Numbered from the stretch's first letter, positions 7,425 to 14,129 are shown. The stretch is DNA of 14,438 bases from UBA11524 sp045132495 (GCA_045132495.1 JBGUSK010000038.1:1-14438), one strand, 5' to 3'. Translations and numbers: made by a program. The notes: a model not told the origin generated them from the letters alone.

Positions 7425-9092
7425 TTACTCCAAAGAGATCAGGTAGTAATACAGCGGCTGGCCGCCAAAGAGGCAGTCCACATCACAGTCGGGATACTTT
7501 TCAGCAATCTCGGCAGTGATGGCCTCAGCGTCTTCCTTGGTGACGTCAGCGCCATAGTAAACGGTGATCAGCTCAGCCTCATCGTCAATGATGGCGGTCA
7601 TCATTTCCATCACGACATCGTGCACAGAGTTACCGGAGTATTCGATCTGGCCGTTATGCATGCCGATGATGTCGTCCTTGTGGATCTGCACGCCGTTGTA
7701 CTCGCTGTCGCGCACGGCATATGTGACAGTGCCGGTTTTGACATGGTTAGCTGCCTCGGCCATGCGCTCGGCATTCTCCTCGCCGGACACATCAGGCTGG
7801 AAGGCCACGGCCGCGGCAATGCCCATCGCCACGTTCTTGGTGGGGATAACATGGACTTCCTTCTCCGCCAGCTCCGCGGCCTGATTGGCAGCGAAGATCA
7901 CGTTGCCGTTGTTCGGGAATACGAACACGCACTTGGCGTTGACGGCATTGATGGCGCTGAGGATATCGTCCACAGAGGGATTCATGGTCTGGCCGCCCTC
8001 GACGATGTGGTCAACGGTCAGATCACGGAAGATGTTGGAGAAGCCTTCACCCAGGGACACGGCAACCATGCCGAATTCCTTCTCGGGCTCAGCTGGAGCA
8101 GCAGGCGCAGCAGGGATCGCCGCAGGAGCCTTTTCACCCTCCAGCTTGCGCTTCATGTCCAGCATGTTGTCGATCTTGATATTCACCAGCTCGCCCAGCT
8201 CAATGCCGTATTCGATGGCATTACCGGGATTGTTGGTGTGAACATGCACCTTGGTTTCTGTCATATCGCCAGTGACCTGCACGCGATCGCCAATGCGGTT
8301 GAGGCGGCGGCGGAAGGAATCCACGTCGCCCTCGGTGCAGTCCTCGCGGAAGTTCACGATGGTGAACTCGGTGCAGTATGCGTTCTTGATCTCGCCGGTC
8401 AGGTCGTGGATATCCTCCTCGACCACGGAGCAGTCGCCCGCCAGCAGGGCCGCAGGATCAGCGATCTCCTCGCCGCGCATGCAGGCCGCATAGCCGGTGT
8501 AGATCAGCAGCAGGCCGCGTCCGCCGGAGTCAACCACACCGGCAGCCTTCAGCGGGGGCAGCATTTCCGGCGTCTTGCGCAGGATGGCTTCGCCGCTGGT
8601 CAGGATGACGTTCATCAGTCCGTCGTAATCATCGGGATTCTGCTCGGTGAACTTGATGGCGTCCTCCGCAATCACGCGCGCCACGGTCAGGATGGTGCCC
8701 TCCTTGGGCTTCATGACCGCTTTGTACGCCTTGTCAGAGCCGGCCTTCAGAGCCTGGGCGAACTGAACAGGCGTGATCTTCTCCACACCCTTGAGGGAGG
8801 TGGCGAAGCCGCGCAGCAGCTGGGACGTGATGACGCCGGAGTTGCCGCGGGCGCCCTTGAGCGCACCCTTCGAAATGGCAGCGGCAGCCTCATCGGCACG
8901 CAGATACTCCTGCGCGTTGATCTCACGCACAGCGCTCTGCATCGTCAGGCTCATGTTGGTGCCCGTATCACCGTCGGGCACGGGGAAGACATTCAGGGCG
9001 TCTACTGCTTCGCGGTTCTGCTCCAGCAGATTCGCGCCGGCGATGAGCATATCGCGCAGCAGCAGGCCATCAATTACTTTATGCTGTATCAA
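7425..9092 (-). CDS. fakA: Fatty acid kinase ATP-binding subunit (DAK2 domain)
   Basis: FakA (YloV) supplies the kinase activity that phosphorylates exogenous or recycled fatty acids held by a FakB (DegV) partner, feeding phospholipid synthesis. The N-terminal DhaL/DAK2 nucleotide-binding domain has VDALNVFPVPDGDTGTNM (residues 30-47; the Asp residues bind Mg-ATP) and KGARGNSGVI (79-88). An Ala/Pro-rich linker at about 318-338 joins it to the C-terminal FakA domain. I choose a TTG start at 9092, giving 555 residues. A GGAGG lies 8 nt upstream, and the resulting IQHKVIDG start fits the family. A longer reading from GTG at 9134 would add 14 residues without any ribosome binding site that I can see. 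It lies 61 bp after the asp23-like gene, as in B. subtilis yloU-yloV. No fakB is in view. Confidence 0.93.
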   Translation of the reverse strand: MIQHKVIDGLLLRDMLIAGANLLEQNREAVDALNVFPVPDGDTGTNMSLTMQSAVREINAQEYLRADEAAAAISKGALKGARGNSGVITSQLLRGFATSLKGVEKITPVQFAQALKAGSDKAYKAVMKPKEGTILTVARVIAEDAIKFTEQNPDDYDGLMNVILTSGEAILRKTPEMLPPLKAAGVVDSGGRGLLLIYTGYAACMRGEEIADPAALLAGDCSVVEEDIHDLTGEIKNAYCTEFTIVNFREDCTEGDVDSFRRRLNRIGDRVQVTGDMTETKVHVHTNNPGNAIEYGIELGELVNIKIDNMLDMKRKLEGEKAPAAIPAAPAAPAEPEKEFGMVAVSLGEGFSNIFRDLTVDHIVEGGQTMNPSVDDILSAINAVNAKCVFVFPNNGNVIFAANQAAELAEKEVHVIPTKNVAMGIAAAVAFQPDVSGEENAERMAEAANHVKTGTVTYAVRDSEYNGVQIHKDDIIGMHNGQIEYSGNSVHDVVMEMMTAIIDDEAELITVYYGADVTKEDAEAITAEIAEKYPDCDVDCLFGGQPLYYYLISLE

Positions 9093-9105
9093 AGGTCGTT
9101 CCTCC
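9090..9105 (-). promoter_or_regulatory. Ribosome binding site that fixes a TTG start for fakA
   Basis: On the minus strand GGAGG (9101-9105) is followed by 8 nt and then TTG (9090-9092). The GGAGG would lie inside the coding sequence if translation began at the upstream ATG (9105-9107), ATG (9123-9125) or GTG (9132-9134), none of which has a visible ribosome binding site. Confidence 0.7.
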
Positions 9106-9153
9106 ATTCGGCCTGTGTCCGGCATGCCGTGCACAGGGTTCGCTTGATCGGTA

Positions 9154-9504
9154 TCAGACGCGGATGCCCTCCACCGAAATGTTCACCTTGCGCACCTTCA
9201 CGCCGGTCATGCTTTCCAGCTTGTAGCGCACCTGATCGACGATGGTCTTGCACACCTCCGCAATGGAGATGCCGTATTCCACGACGATGAACAGATCCAC
9301 GTCCAGCATGTCGCCGACATTGCGGATCTGCACGCCCCGGGAAAGGTTCTCCCTGCCGAGCCACTCAACAATCCCATCCTTGGCCCTCTTGGAGGACATC
9401 GCGACAATACCGTAGCACTCAAGCGCCGCATAACCCACGACCTTCAGCATCACGTCCTCGGTGATAAAGATCGTGCCGACGTCATTTTTGATCTTGCATT
9501 CCAT
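9154..9504 (-). CDS. Asp23/Gls24 family protein (YloU-like)
   Basis: A 116-residue protein of the Asp23/Gls24 (DUF322) family. Members are small cytoplasmic or membrane-associated proteins tied to cell-envelope homeostasis and alkaline or other stress; B. subtilis YloU is the syntenic relative. Recognisable parts are GTIFITEDVMLKVVGYAALECYGIVAMSS near the N-terminus, then VDLFIVVEYGISIAEVCKTI and the C-terminal VRYKLESMTGVKVRKVNISVEGI. The ATG at 9504 is chosen because the family normally starts here and a GGAGG lies 11 nt upstream. An in-frame TTG at 9549 would add 15 unconserved residues. It is the first gene of the run leading into fakA, recG and ppk1. Confidence 0.92.
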   Translation of the reverse strand: MECKIKNDVGTIFITEDVMLKVVGYAALECYGIVAMSSKRAKDGIVEWLGRENLSRGVQIRNVGDMLDVDLFIVVEYGISIAEVCKTIVDQVRYKLESMTGVKVRKVNISVEGIRV

Positions 9505-9516
9505 GGTTGCGTCTAC

Positions 9517-9537
9517 CTCCTTGCTCCTTGCTCCTTG
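9517..9537 (-). repeat. Three tandem 7-bp repeats forming the asp23 ribosome binding site
   Basis: On the minus strand CAAGGAG is repeated three times without a break, and the last copy extends to CAAGGAGG. The final unit is the ribosome binding site of the Asp23-like gene; the upstream copies are Shine-Dalgarno-like too. Seven is not a multiple of three, but the repeat lies upstream of the ATG, so copy-number change would alter spacing or leader length, not frame. Confidence 0.85.
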
Positions 9538-9610
9538 TGCCAGGGGCAATCCCTCACATGGGAACGACGTGATTCCACGTCAAAGATACCCATAGTCGGG
9601 GTCATTATGT

Positions 9611-9639
9611 AGTATACAGGATTTTGGATTTTTTAGCAA
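9611..9639 (-). promoter_or_regulatory. Promoter of the asp23-fakA-recG-ppk1 operon
   Basis: On the minus strand: -35 TTGCTA (9634-9639), a 17-bp spacer and -10 TATACT (9611-9616). The leader to the Asp23-like ATG would be about 100 nt. It contains a small 6-bp hairpin (9566-9581) with no evident U-tract. Confidence 0.65.
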
Positions 9640-9661
9640 GGCTTTTTTCATTTCTTTGGCG

Positions 9662-9690
9662 GATAATTATTCGTATTTCAAACAATTATC
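9662..9690. repeat. AT-rich inverted repeat in the gap before the asp23 promoter
   Basis: GATAATT (9662-9668) and AATTATC (9684-9690) form a 7-bp dyad with a 15-bp centre. It lies between the SH3-protein terminator and the -35 of the asp23 promoter. It could be an operator or an UP-type element, or chance in AT-rich sequence. No regulator can be named. Confidence 0.3.
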
Positions 9691-9691
9691 A

Positions 9692-9729
9692 CAAAAAATG
9701 AACGCCCTCCTCTTTTTGAGGAAGGCATT
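9692..9729 (-). terminator. Intrinsic terminator of the SH3-domain protein gene
   Basis: A 12-bp stem with two G-U pairs (arms 9718-9729 and 9701-9712) has an A5 loop when read on the minus strand, followed by CATTTTTTG. It starts 5 bp after the stop codon and separates this gene from the asp23 operon. Confidence 0.85.
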
Positions 9730-9734
9730 CCTGC

Positions 9735-10574
9735 TTATTCTTCGTTCAGATTGAGATACTGCTCCTGGATATAGCCGAACCAACCATCGCTCTCGATGGC
9801 GTACCAATCGCCCTGCTGACCGTGAACAGTCACGACAGTACCAGTTGCCAGGGAAATGACCTTCGCCGTGGACTTAGATGCAGTCGCCCGCACAGTCACA
9901 TCATCAGAACCATCTGTCTCGCCCTTGATATGAACCGTACCCGTTCCCATGGGCGCCTTCTCGCCTTCTCCGAAGATCAGGCAGTCCGTGCGGATGTAGC
10001 CCTCCTCGCCCTCATAGAGAATCTTAGTGAAGGATGCATTGGTGTACTCCAGCACCGCAACGACCCGGCCCGTCTTGCAGTTTGCAAGGAGCACGCCTTT
10101 GCTGGCAGCCTTGTCTCTCAAGGAAGCTTCACCTGTACGGGGTGCACTGACGATTGCAACATGATGCTCCATGTCTGCATTGTCATACATCGTCAAGTAG
10201 CGGGTGGGAACCGTCAGTTCACCGCCATCCGTGGTTGCAACAACAGATGTGTGGAGACCAAGCTTCAGGAGCCGGGCAGCCATCGCTCTGTTTCCTTCCC
10301 CGTACTGAGATACCACCCACTCTTCCGCAATCGTCGTATCATAGTTAAAAACCGCCGCGTTTTCATCCTTGGTATAGCTGCGGCCCGGAAAATATGTATT
10401 GCAATAATCCGCCAGCGCCTGCTCATCATTCGCAATGCTCGCAGGAATACTGACCCGGGAACCATCCTGGAAATAGATGATCACATATTCTTCAGCTGCT
10501 TCTTCAGCCGCGGCGAGTGCAGCTGTCATCAGCACCATCAGCAGTATACAGACAATTTTCAGCCAATTCTTCAT
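9735..10574 (-). CDS. Secreted protein with two bacterial SH3-like domains
   Basis: A 279-residue exported protein of unknown role. Residues 1-22 are a signal peptide: a Lys-containing start, a hydrophobic core CILLMVLMTAALA and small residues before the acidic EEAAEEY. Cys9 is too early and has no lipobox, so a lipoprotein is unlikely. A middle region (about 28-135) has no domain I recognise. It is followed by two SH3b-like repeats, about 138-204 (VAIVSAPRT...GEEGYIRTDCLI) and 211-276 (DDVTVRATASKSTAKVISLATGTVVTV, then GDWYAIESDGWFGYIQEQYL). Such domains usually bind peptidoglycan or cell-wall ligands, but no catalytic domain is attached. The ATG has GGAGG 9 nt upstream. It is transcribed alone, between its own promoter and terminator, and is divergent from the T-box operon. 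Confidence 0.82.
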   Translation of the reverse strand: MKNWLKIVCILLMVLMTAALAAAEEAAEEYVIIYFQDGSRVSIPASIANDEQALADYCNTYFPGRSYTKDENAAVFNYDTTIAEEWVVSQYGEGNRAMAARLLKLGLHTSVVATTDGGELTVPTRYLTMYDNADMEHHVAIVSAPRTGEASLRDKAASKGVLLANCKTGRVVAVLEYTNASFTKILYEGEEGYIRTDCLIFGEGEKAPMGTGTVHIKGETDGSDDVTVRATASKSTAKVISLATGTVVTVHGQQGDWYAIESDGWFGYIQEQYLNLNEE

Positions 10575-10610
10575 CAGTTACGACCTCCATGATTGGTGAA
10601 ATACTTTATC

Positions 10611-10639
10611 ATCATAACACATTCCCTGCGCATATGCAA
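10611..10639 (-). promoter_or_regulatory. Promoter of the SH3-domain protein gene
   Basis: On the minus strand: a weak -35 TTGCAT (10634-10639), a 17-bp spacer and -10 TATGAT (10611-10616) with an extended TGT just before it. The extended -10 may make up for the poor -35. Confidence 0.55.
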
Positions 10640-10673
10640 TCGCTTTATCTTCTCTGCTGACGAAATTTCTCCC

Positions 10674-10701
10674 TTGACAGCACGGAAAAATCTGCTATAA
10701 T
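10674..10701 (+). promoter_or_regulatory. Consensus promoter of the tyrosine T-box operon
   Basis: TTGACA (10674-10679), a 16-bp spacer and TATAAT (10696-10701). Both hexamers match consensus exactly, giving a start point near 10708. A strong constitutive promoter followed by an attenuating leader is the usual T-box layout. The -35 lies 34 bp from that of the divergent SH3-protein promoter. Confidence 0.9.
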
Positions 10702-10707
10702 ACAGGC

Positions 10708-10989
10708 ATCAGGGCAATGAGGAGACGAGTAACCTGCCTGATGCGCATCTTCAGAGAGCTTCCGGTCGCTGCGAGGAAGCGGTGTGCACGAATAGGTGAA
10801 GTACAGCTCCGAGCCATGTGCTGAACGCCAGGAAGGTCAGTAGGTTGCATCCGGTGCGCCGGTTACAGCGCAGGAGGAATGATCGTTCCTCGCTGAGGGC
10901 TGACGCATATGTCGGCTGAACGGAAGTGGTACCGTGATGCATTTCATCACCTTCCCCGGTTTATGCCGGAGAAGGTGTTTTCTATTTTG
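10708..10989 (+). promoter_or_regulatory. Tyrosine T-box riboswitch leader
   Basis: The leader senses uncharged tRNA-Tyr and controls read-through into the genes behind it. Stem I is complete. Its K-turn and loop-E side is AUGA-GGAG-ACGAGUA (to 10731), opposite GAAGUACAG-CUCC-GAGC (10798-10814). It also has helices ACCU/AGGU (10732-10735 with 10794-10797) and UGCGCA/UGUGCA (10742-10747 with 10783-10788). AGAGAG is at 10753-10758, and the apical helix GCUUCC/GGAAGC encloses a GGUCGCUGCGA loop. The specifier is most simply UAC (Tyr) at 10802-10804, followed by the usual purine. The antiterminator has helix GGAAG/CUUCC (10922-10926 with 10951-10955), the bulge UGGUACC (10927-10933) and helix GUGAUG/CAUCAC (10934-10939 with 10945-10950). 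UGGU pairs with an ACCA tRNA end, as expected for tRNA-Tyr. tyrS downstream supports the assignment. Confidence 0.95.
10948..10988 (+). terminator. T-box-controlled terminator
   Basis: CACCTTC-C-CCGG (10948-10959), a TTTATG loop, then CCGG-A-GAAGGTG (10966-10977) and TTTTCTATTTT. The 5' arm shares bases 10948-10955 with the antiterminator, so the two folds exclude each other. Confidence 0.95.
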
Positions 10990-11006
10990 TTTAAGGAGGA
11001 ATGTCT

Positions 11007-12191
11007 ATGAATCTGGAACAGCTCCAGTACGCGCACCGGTTTGACAACGTGTCCGGCAGCGCCATCCGCGAGATCTTCAAGCTCATCGCCAAGCCTGGCA
11101 TGATCTCTTTTGCGGGCGGCAACCCGGCCAAGTCCGCCCTGCCGGACGATGTATGCGCCGAGATCGCAAAGGAGGTGCTGCAGCAGGATGGTAAGGCCAT
11201 CCTCCAGTATGGCGCCACCGAGGGCTATGCCCCTCTGCTGGAGAGCCTGCGCGCCTATGCCGAGGAAACCCTGGGCTGCAAGGTGGAAGGCATCCTGCCC
11301 ACCACCGGTTCCACCCAGGCGATGGATCTGCTGTGTAAGGCCCTGATCAACCCCGGCGACGTGATCCTGGTGGAGAACCCCACCTTCCTGGGTAACATGC
11401 AGTGCATGCGCCTGTACGAAGCGAATCTCGTGCCCGTGGAAAGCGACGATGGCGGCATCATCATCGAGAAGCTGGAAGAGGCCATCATCAAGCACAAGCC
11501 GAAGATTCTCTACACCATCCCGACCTTCCAGAATCCCACCGGCAAGACCCTCGCGGCAGATCGCCGTCAGCCCATTGCCGAGCTGGCCGCCAAGTACGGC
11601 GTGGTCGTCGCCGAGGATGATCCCTATCGCGACCTGCGGTACAGCGGCACGGCGCTGCCTTCCATCAAGTCCTACGACAAGGACGGCTGGGTGGTGTTCC
11701 TGGGCTCCTTCTCCAAGATCATTTCTCCCGGCCTGCGCGTGGGCTATATGGCGGGCGATCCCCGCATCCTGCGCAAGTGCACCGTAGGCAAGCAGAGCGC
11801 TGACGTGCACACCTCCAACCTGACCCAGGCCATCGTCGATCAGTTCCTGCGCCGTGATCTCCTGCCGGAACACATCAAGAGCATCTGTGCCTCCTACAAG
11901 GAGCAGATGGACGCGATGATGGAGGAGCTCGCCACCTTCCCTGCCGGCACCACCTATACCAAGCCCGAGGGCGGATTGTTCATCTGGGTGGAGCTGCCCG
12001 AACACCTCAACGCCCTGGAGCTGATGAGCAAGTGCGTTGACCGCGGCGTGGCCTACGTTCCCGGCACCCACTTCTTTGCAGAGGGCGGGCATGACAACAC
12101 CCTGCGCCTCAACTTCTCCAACTCCACCGTGGAGCAGATCCACACCGGTATGGCCGTCATCCGCGAAGTCATCGCGGATGCGTCGAAATAA
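11007..12191 (+). CDS. PLP-dependent aminotransferase, class I (ARO8/MocR-like)
   Basis: A 394-residue fold-type I aminotransferase of the ARO8/2-aminoadipate transaminase-like group (COG1167 type, without the MocR DNA-binding domain). Visible motifs: SFAGGNPAKSALP (34-46), QYGATEGYAPL (67-77), TTGSTQAMDLL (99-109), QNPTG (175-179), DDPY (204-207; Asp and Tyr contact the PLP ring) and SFSKIISPGLRVGY (234-247), whose Lys237 should form the Schiff base. I choose the ATG at 11007, which is 7 nt after GGAGG. The ATG at 11001 touches the ribosome binding site. Family members act on aromatic, branched-chain or 2-aminoadipate substrates, so sequence alone does not fix the substrate. Its place between a tyrosine T-box and tyrS suggests tyrosine/4-hydroxyphenylpyruvate transamination (inference). 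It lies 34 bp before tyrS. Confidence 0.93.
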   Translation: MNLEQLQYAHRFDNVSGSAIREIFKLIAKPGMISFAGGNPAKSALPDDVCAEIAKEVLQQDGKAILQYGATEGYAPLLESLRAYAEETLGCKVEGILPTTGSTQAMDLLCKALINPGDVILVENPTFLGNMQCMRLYEANLVPVESDDGGIIIEKLEEAIIKHKPKILYTIPTFQNPTGKTLAADRRQPIAELAAKYGVVVAEDDPYRDLRYSGTALPSIKSYDKDGWVVFLGSFSKIISPGLRVGYMAGDPRILRKCTVGKQSADVHTSNLTQAIVDQFLRRDLLPEHIKSICASYKEQMDAMMEELATFPAGTTYTKPEGGLFIWVELPEHLNALELMSKCVDRGVAYVPGTHFFAEGGHDNTLRLNFSNSTVEQIHTGMAVIREVIADASK

Positions 12192-12225
12192 GCAATATAC
12201 GACACACATAAAGGAGGATTACCCC

Positions 12226-13452
12226 ATGCACATTCTTGACATCCTGAAAGAGCGCGGCTTCATCGCGCAGATCACCTTCGAGGATGAGCTGTACAAGCAG
12301 CTGGAAGAGCCCACCACCTTCTACGTGGGTTTCGACCCCACCGCTGATTCTCTGCACATCGGCCACTACATCCCGATCATGGCCATGGCGCACATGCAGC
12401 GCGCCGGCCACAAGCCCATCGCCCTGATGGGCGGCGGCACCGCGATGATCGGAGACCCCTCCGGCAAGACCGACATGCGCAAGATGATGACCACCGAGAC
12501 CATCGACCACAACGTCGAGTGCATCAAGAAGCAGATGAGCCGCTTCCTGGACTTCTCCGAGGGCAAGGCCATCATCGTCAACAACGGCGACTGGCTGCGT
12601 CACCTGAACTTCATCGAGTTCATGCGCGACATCGGCTCCATGTTCTCCGTCAACAACATGCTGCGCGCCGACTGCTACCGCGCCCGCATGGAGAGCGAGA
12701 ACGGCCTGAGCTTCCTGGAATTCACCTACATGCTCATGCAGTCCTACGACTTCCTGGAGCTGTTCCACCGCTACGGCTGCCGTCTGGAAATGGGCGGCAA
12801 CGACCAGTGGAGCAACATGCTGGGCGGTGCTGACCTTGTCCGCCGCAAGGACAACGAGAAGGCCTTCGCCTGCACCTTCCAGCTGCTGCTCACCCATGAC
12901 GGCAAGAAGATGGGCAAGACCGAGAAGGGCGCCCTGTGGCTCGATCCCAACAAGTGCTCCCCCTTCGATTTCTACCAGTACTGGCGCAATGTGGACGATA
13001 AGGACGTGGAGAAGTGCCTGGGTCTGCTGACCTTCCTGCCCATGGACGAGGTTCGCCGTCTGGGCGCGCTGGAGGGCAGCGCCATCAACGAGGCCAAGAA
13101 GGTGCTGGCCTTCGAGGTCACCAAGCTGGTGCACGGCGAAGAAGAAGCCACGAAGGCTGCGGACGCTGCGGCTTCCCTGTTCGGCGGCGGCATGAACAGC
13201 GCCAACGTCCCCTCTTTCGAGCTGACCGCTGCCGACCTGGCGGAGGACGCCCGCGTGACCACCATGCTGGTGAAGTCCGGCCTGTGCAAGAGCCAGTCCG
13301 AGGCCCGTCAGCAGATCAAGGCCGGCGCTGTGTCCGTGGCCGAAGCGAAGGTCACTGACATGAACGCCACCATCGACGCTTCCCAGTTTGGCGAGGACGG
13401 CCTGATGCTTCAGAAGGGCAAGAAGGGCTTCCGCCGCCTGATCCTCAAATGA
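12226..13452 (+). CDS. tyrS: Tyrosyl-tRNA synthetase
   Basis: A 408-residue class I aminoacyl-tRNA synthetase that charges tRNA-Tyr. The HIGH signature is exact (44-47). GDPSGKT is at 76-82 and the tyrosine-pocket region YMLMQSYDF at 168-176. GGNDQWSNM is at 190-198, and the KMSKS-like loop is KMGKT (228-232), normal for bacterial TyrRS. The C-terminal S4 RNA-binding domain (about 345-408) carries KSQSEARQQIKAGAVSV. The ATG at 12226 has AAGGAGG 8 nt upstream; an open frame extends further upstream but overlaps the aminotransferase gene. It is the second gene of the T-box operon, so it should be induced when tRNA-Tyr is uncharged. Its stop overlaps the next start as ATGA. Confidence 0.98.
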   Translation: MHILDILKERGFIAQITFEDELYKQLEEPTTFYVGFDPTADSLHIGHYIPIMAMAHMQRAGHKPIALMGGGTAMIGDPSGKTDMRKMMTTETIDHNVECIKKQMSRFLDFSEGKAIIVNNGDWLRHLNFIEFMRDIGSMFSVNNMLRADCYRARMESENGLSFLEFTYMLMQSYDFLELFHRYGCRLEMGGNDQWSNMLGGADLVRRKDNEKAFACTFQLLLTHDGKKMGKTEKGALWLDPNKCSPFDFYQYWRNVDDKDVEKCLGLLTFLPMDEVRRLGALEGSAINEAKKVLAFEVTKLVHGEEEATKAADAAASLFGGGMNSANVPSFELTAADLAEDARVTTMLVKSGLCKSQSEARQQIKAGAVSVAEAKVTDMNATIDASQFGEDGLMLQKGKKGFRRLILK

Positions 13453-14090
13453 GCACCGCGCCCTACAAGACGCTGCGGCAGGAAGCAGCCGATGAGATGA
13501 TCATCAACAAGAGCCGCTTCATCGGCTACGCCTGTCCCTGCGAAACGGAGGAAGAGGCCCTGACCTTCCTGCAGAAGATCCGCACGAAGCACAAGGACGC
13601 GACCCACAACTGCTACGCCTATGTGATCGGCAAAAACGCGGGCATCATGCGCTACTCCGATGACGGCGAGCCCGGCGGCACCGCAGGCCTCCCCATGATG
13701 GAGGTGCTCAAAGCCCAGGGCGTTGTCAACTGCTGCGTGGTGGTGACCCGCTACTTTGGCGGCGTGCTGCTGGGCGCTGGCGGACTGGTTCGCGCATACA
13801 CGCAAGGCGCGGTGATCGCTCTGAAAGCCGCACAGGTCGTCGTGATGGAGCCCAGCCAGCGCTATCTGTGTGAGGTGGCCTATCCTCTGTGGGATCGCGT
13901 CACTCATGCGCTGAAGACCATGCCCGTGCAGCTCGTCAGCAGTGAATTCACAACAGCTGTCGGCTTTACTCTGCTGGTACGAGAGAAGGACGCGGAAGCG
14001 ATGATCGCCGACCTTGTCCGGCTGACAGACGCTCGGTTCGAGTACCTGCTGGAAGACGAATCCTACGAGGCGTGGGACACAATGGAATAG
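13449..14090 (+). CDS. IMPACT/YigZ-family protein
   Basis: A 213-residue protein of the YigZ/YvyE (UPF0029, IMPACT) family, normal in length. The N-terminal IMPACT domain has the signatures YSDDGEPGGTAGLPM (69-83) and TRYFGGVLLGAGGLVRAY (100-117). A DUF1949-like ferredoxin-fold domain covers about 140-205. The biochemical function in bacteria is unsettled; eukaryotic IMPACT binds GCN1 and dampens GCN2 amino-acid-starvation signalling. The start ATG overlaps the tyrS stop (ATGA), so translation is probably coupled and the gene shares the tyrosine T-box control. A terminator follows the stop within 6 bp. Confidence 0.93.
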   Translation: MSTAPYKTLRQEAADEMIINKSRFIGYACPCETEEEALTFLQKIRTKHKDATHNCYAYVIGKNAGIMRYSDDGEPGGTAGLPMMEVLKAQGVVNCCVVVTRYFGGVLLGAGGLVRAYTQGAVIALKAAQVVVMEPSQRYLCEVAYPLWDRVTHALKTMPVQLVSSEFTTAVGFTLLVREKDAEAMIADLVRLTDARFEYLLEDESYEAWDTME

Positions 14091-14095
14091 TATCC

Positions 14096-14129
14096 CGGCG
14101 GAGGAAAATATCTTCCGCCGTTTTCATTT
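14096..14129 (+). terminator. Intrinsic terminator of the T-box operon
   Basis: A 9-bp stem with one G-U pair, CGGCGGAGG (14096-14104) and CTTCCGCCG (14112-14120), has a 7-nt AT loop and is followed by TTTTCATTT. Confidence 0.88.

Noticed and set aside
7350..9290. A 646-codon open frame on the plus strand opposite fakA
   Set aside because: Shadow of fakA, spanning its boundaries with recG and asp23; no domain recognised.
9505..9549. An upstream TTG start for the Asp23-like protein
   Set aside because: It would translate the tandem ribosome-binding-site repeat, and the added residues do not resemble the family.
9566..9581. A 6-bp hairpin (GACGTG/CACGTC) in the asp23 leader
   Set aside because: Short, with no U-tract and no match to a known riboswitch; likely chance.
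9735..10574. Lipoprotein reading of the SH3 protein signal peptide (Cys9)
   Set aside because: The Cys lies at the start of the hydrophobic core and lacks a lipobox, so signal peptidase I cleavage is more likely.
10700..10990. Structured RNA first considered as an SRP-type RNA gene
   Set aside because: The AGAGAG motif, the UGGUACC bulge and the mutually exclusive antiterminator and terminator before tyrS identify it as a T-box leader.
10947..12209. A 420-codon open frame on the minus strand opposite the aminotransferase
   Set aside because: Antisense shadow of a clear PLP enzyme that also crosses the T-box terminator; the composition is typical of reverse-complement frames.
12037..12225. 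An extended tyrS frame starting at 12037
   Set aside because: It overlaps the aminotransferase 3' end. The ATG at 12226 has the ribosome binding site and the normal TyrRS N-terminus.
12169..13134. A 321-codon open frame on the minus strand opposite tyrS
   Set aside because: Antisense shadow; tyrS on the other strand has all its catalytic motifs.
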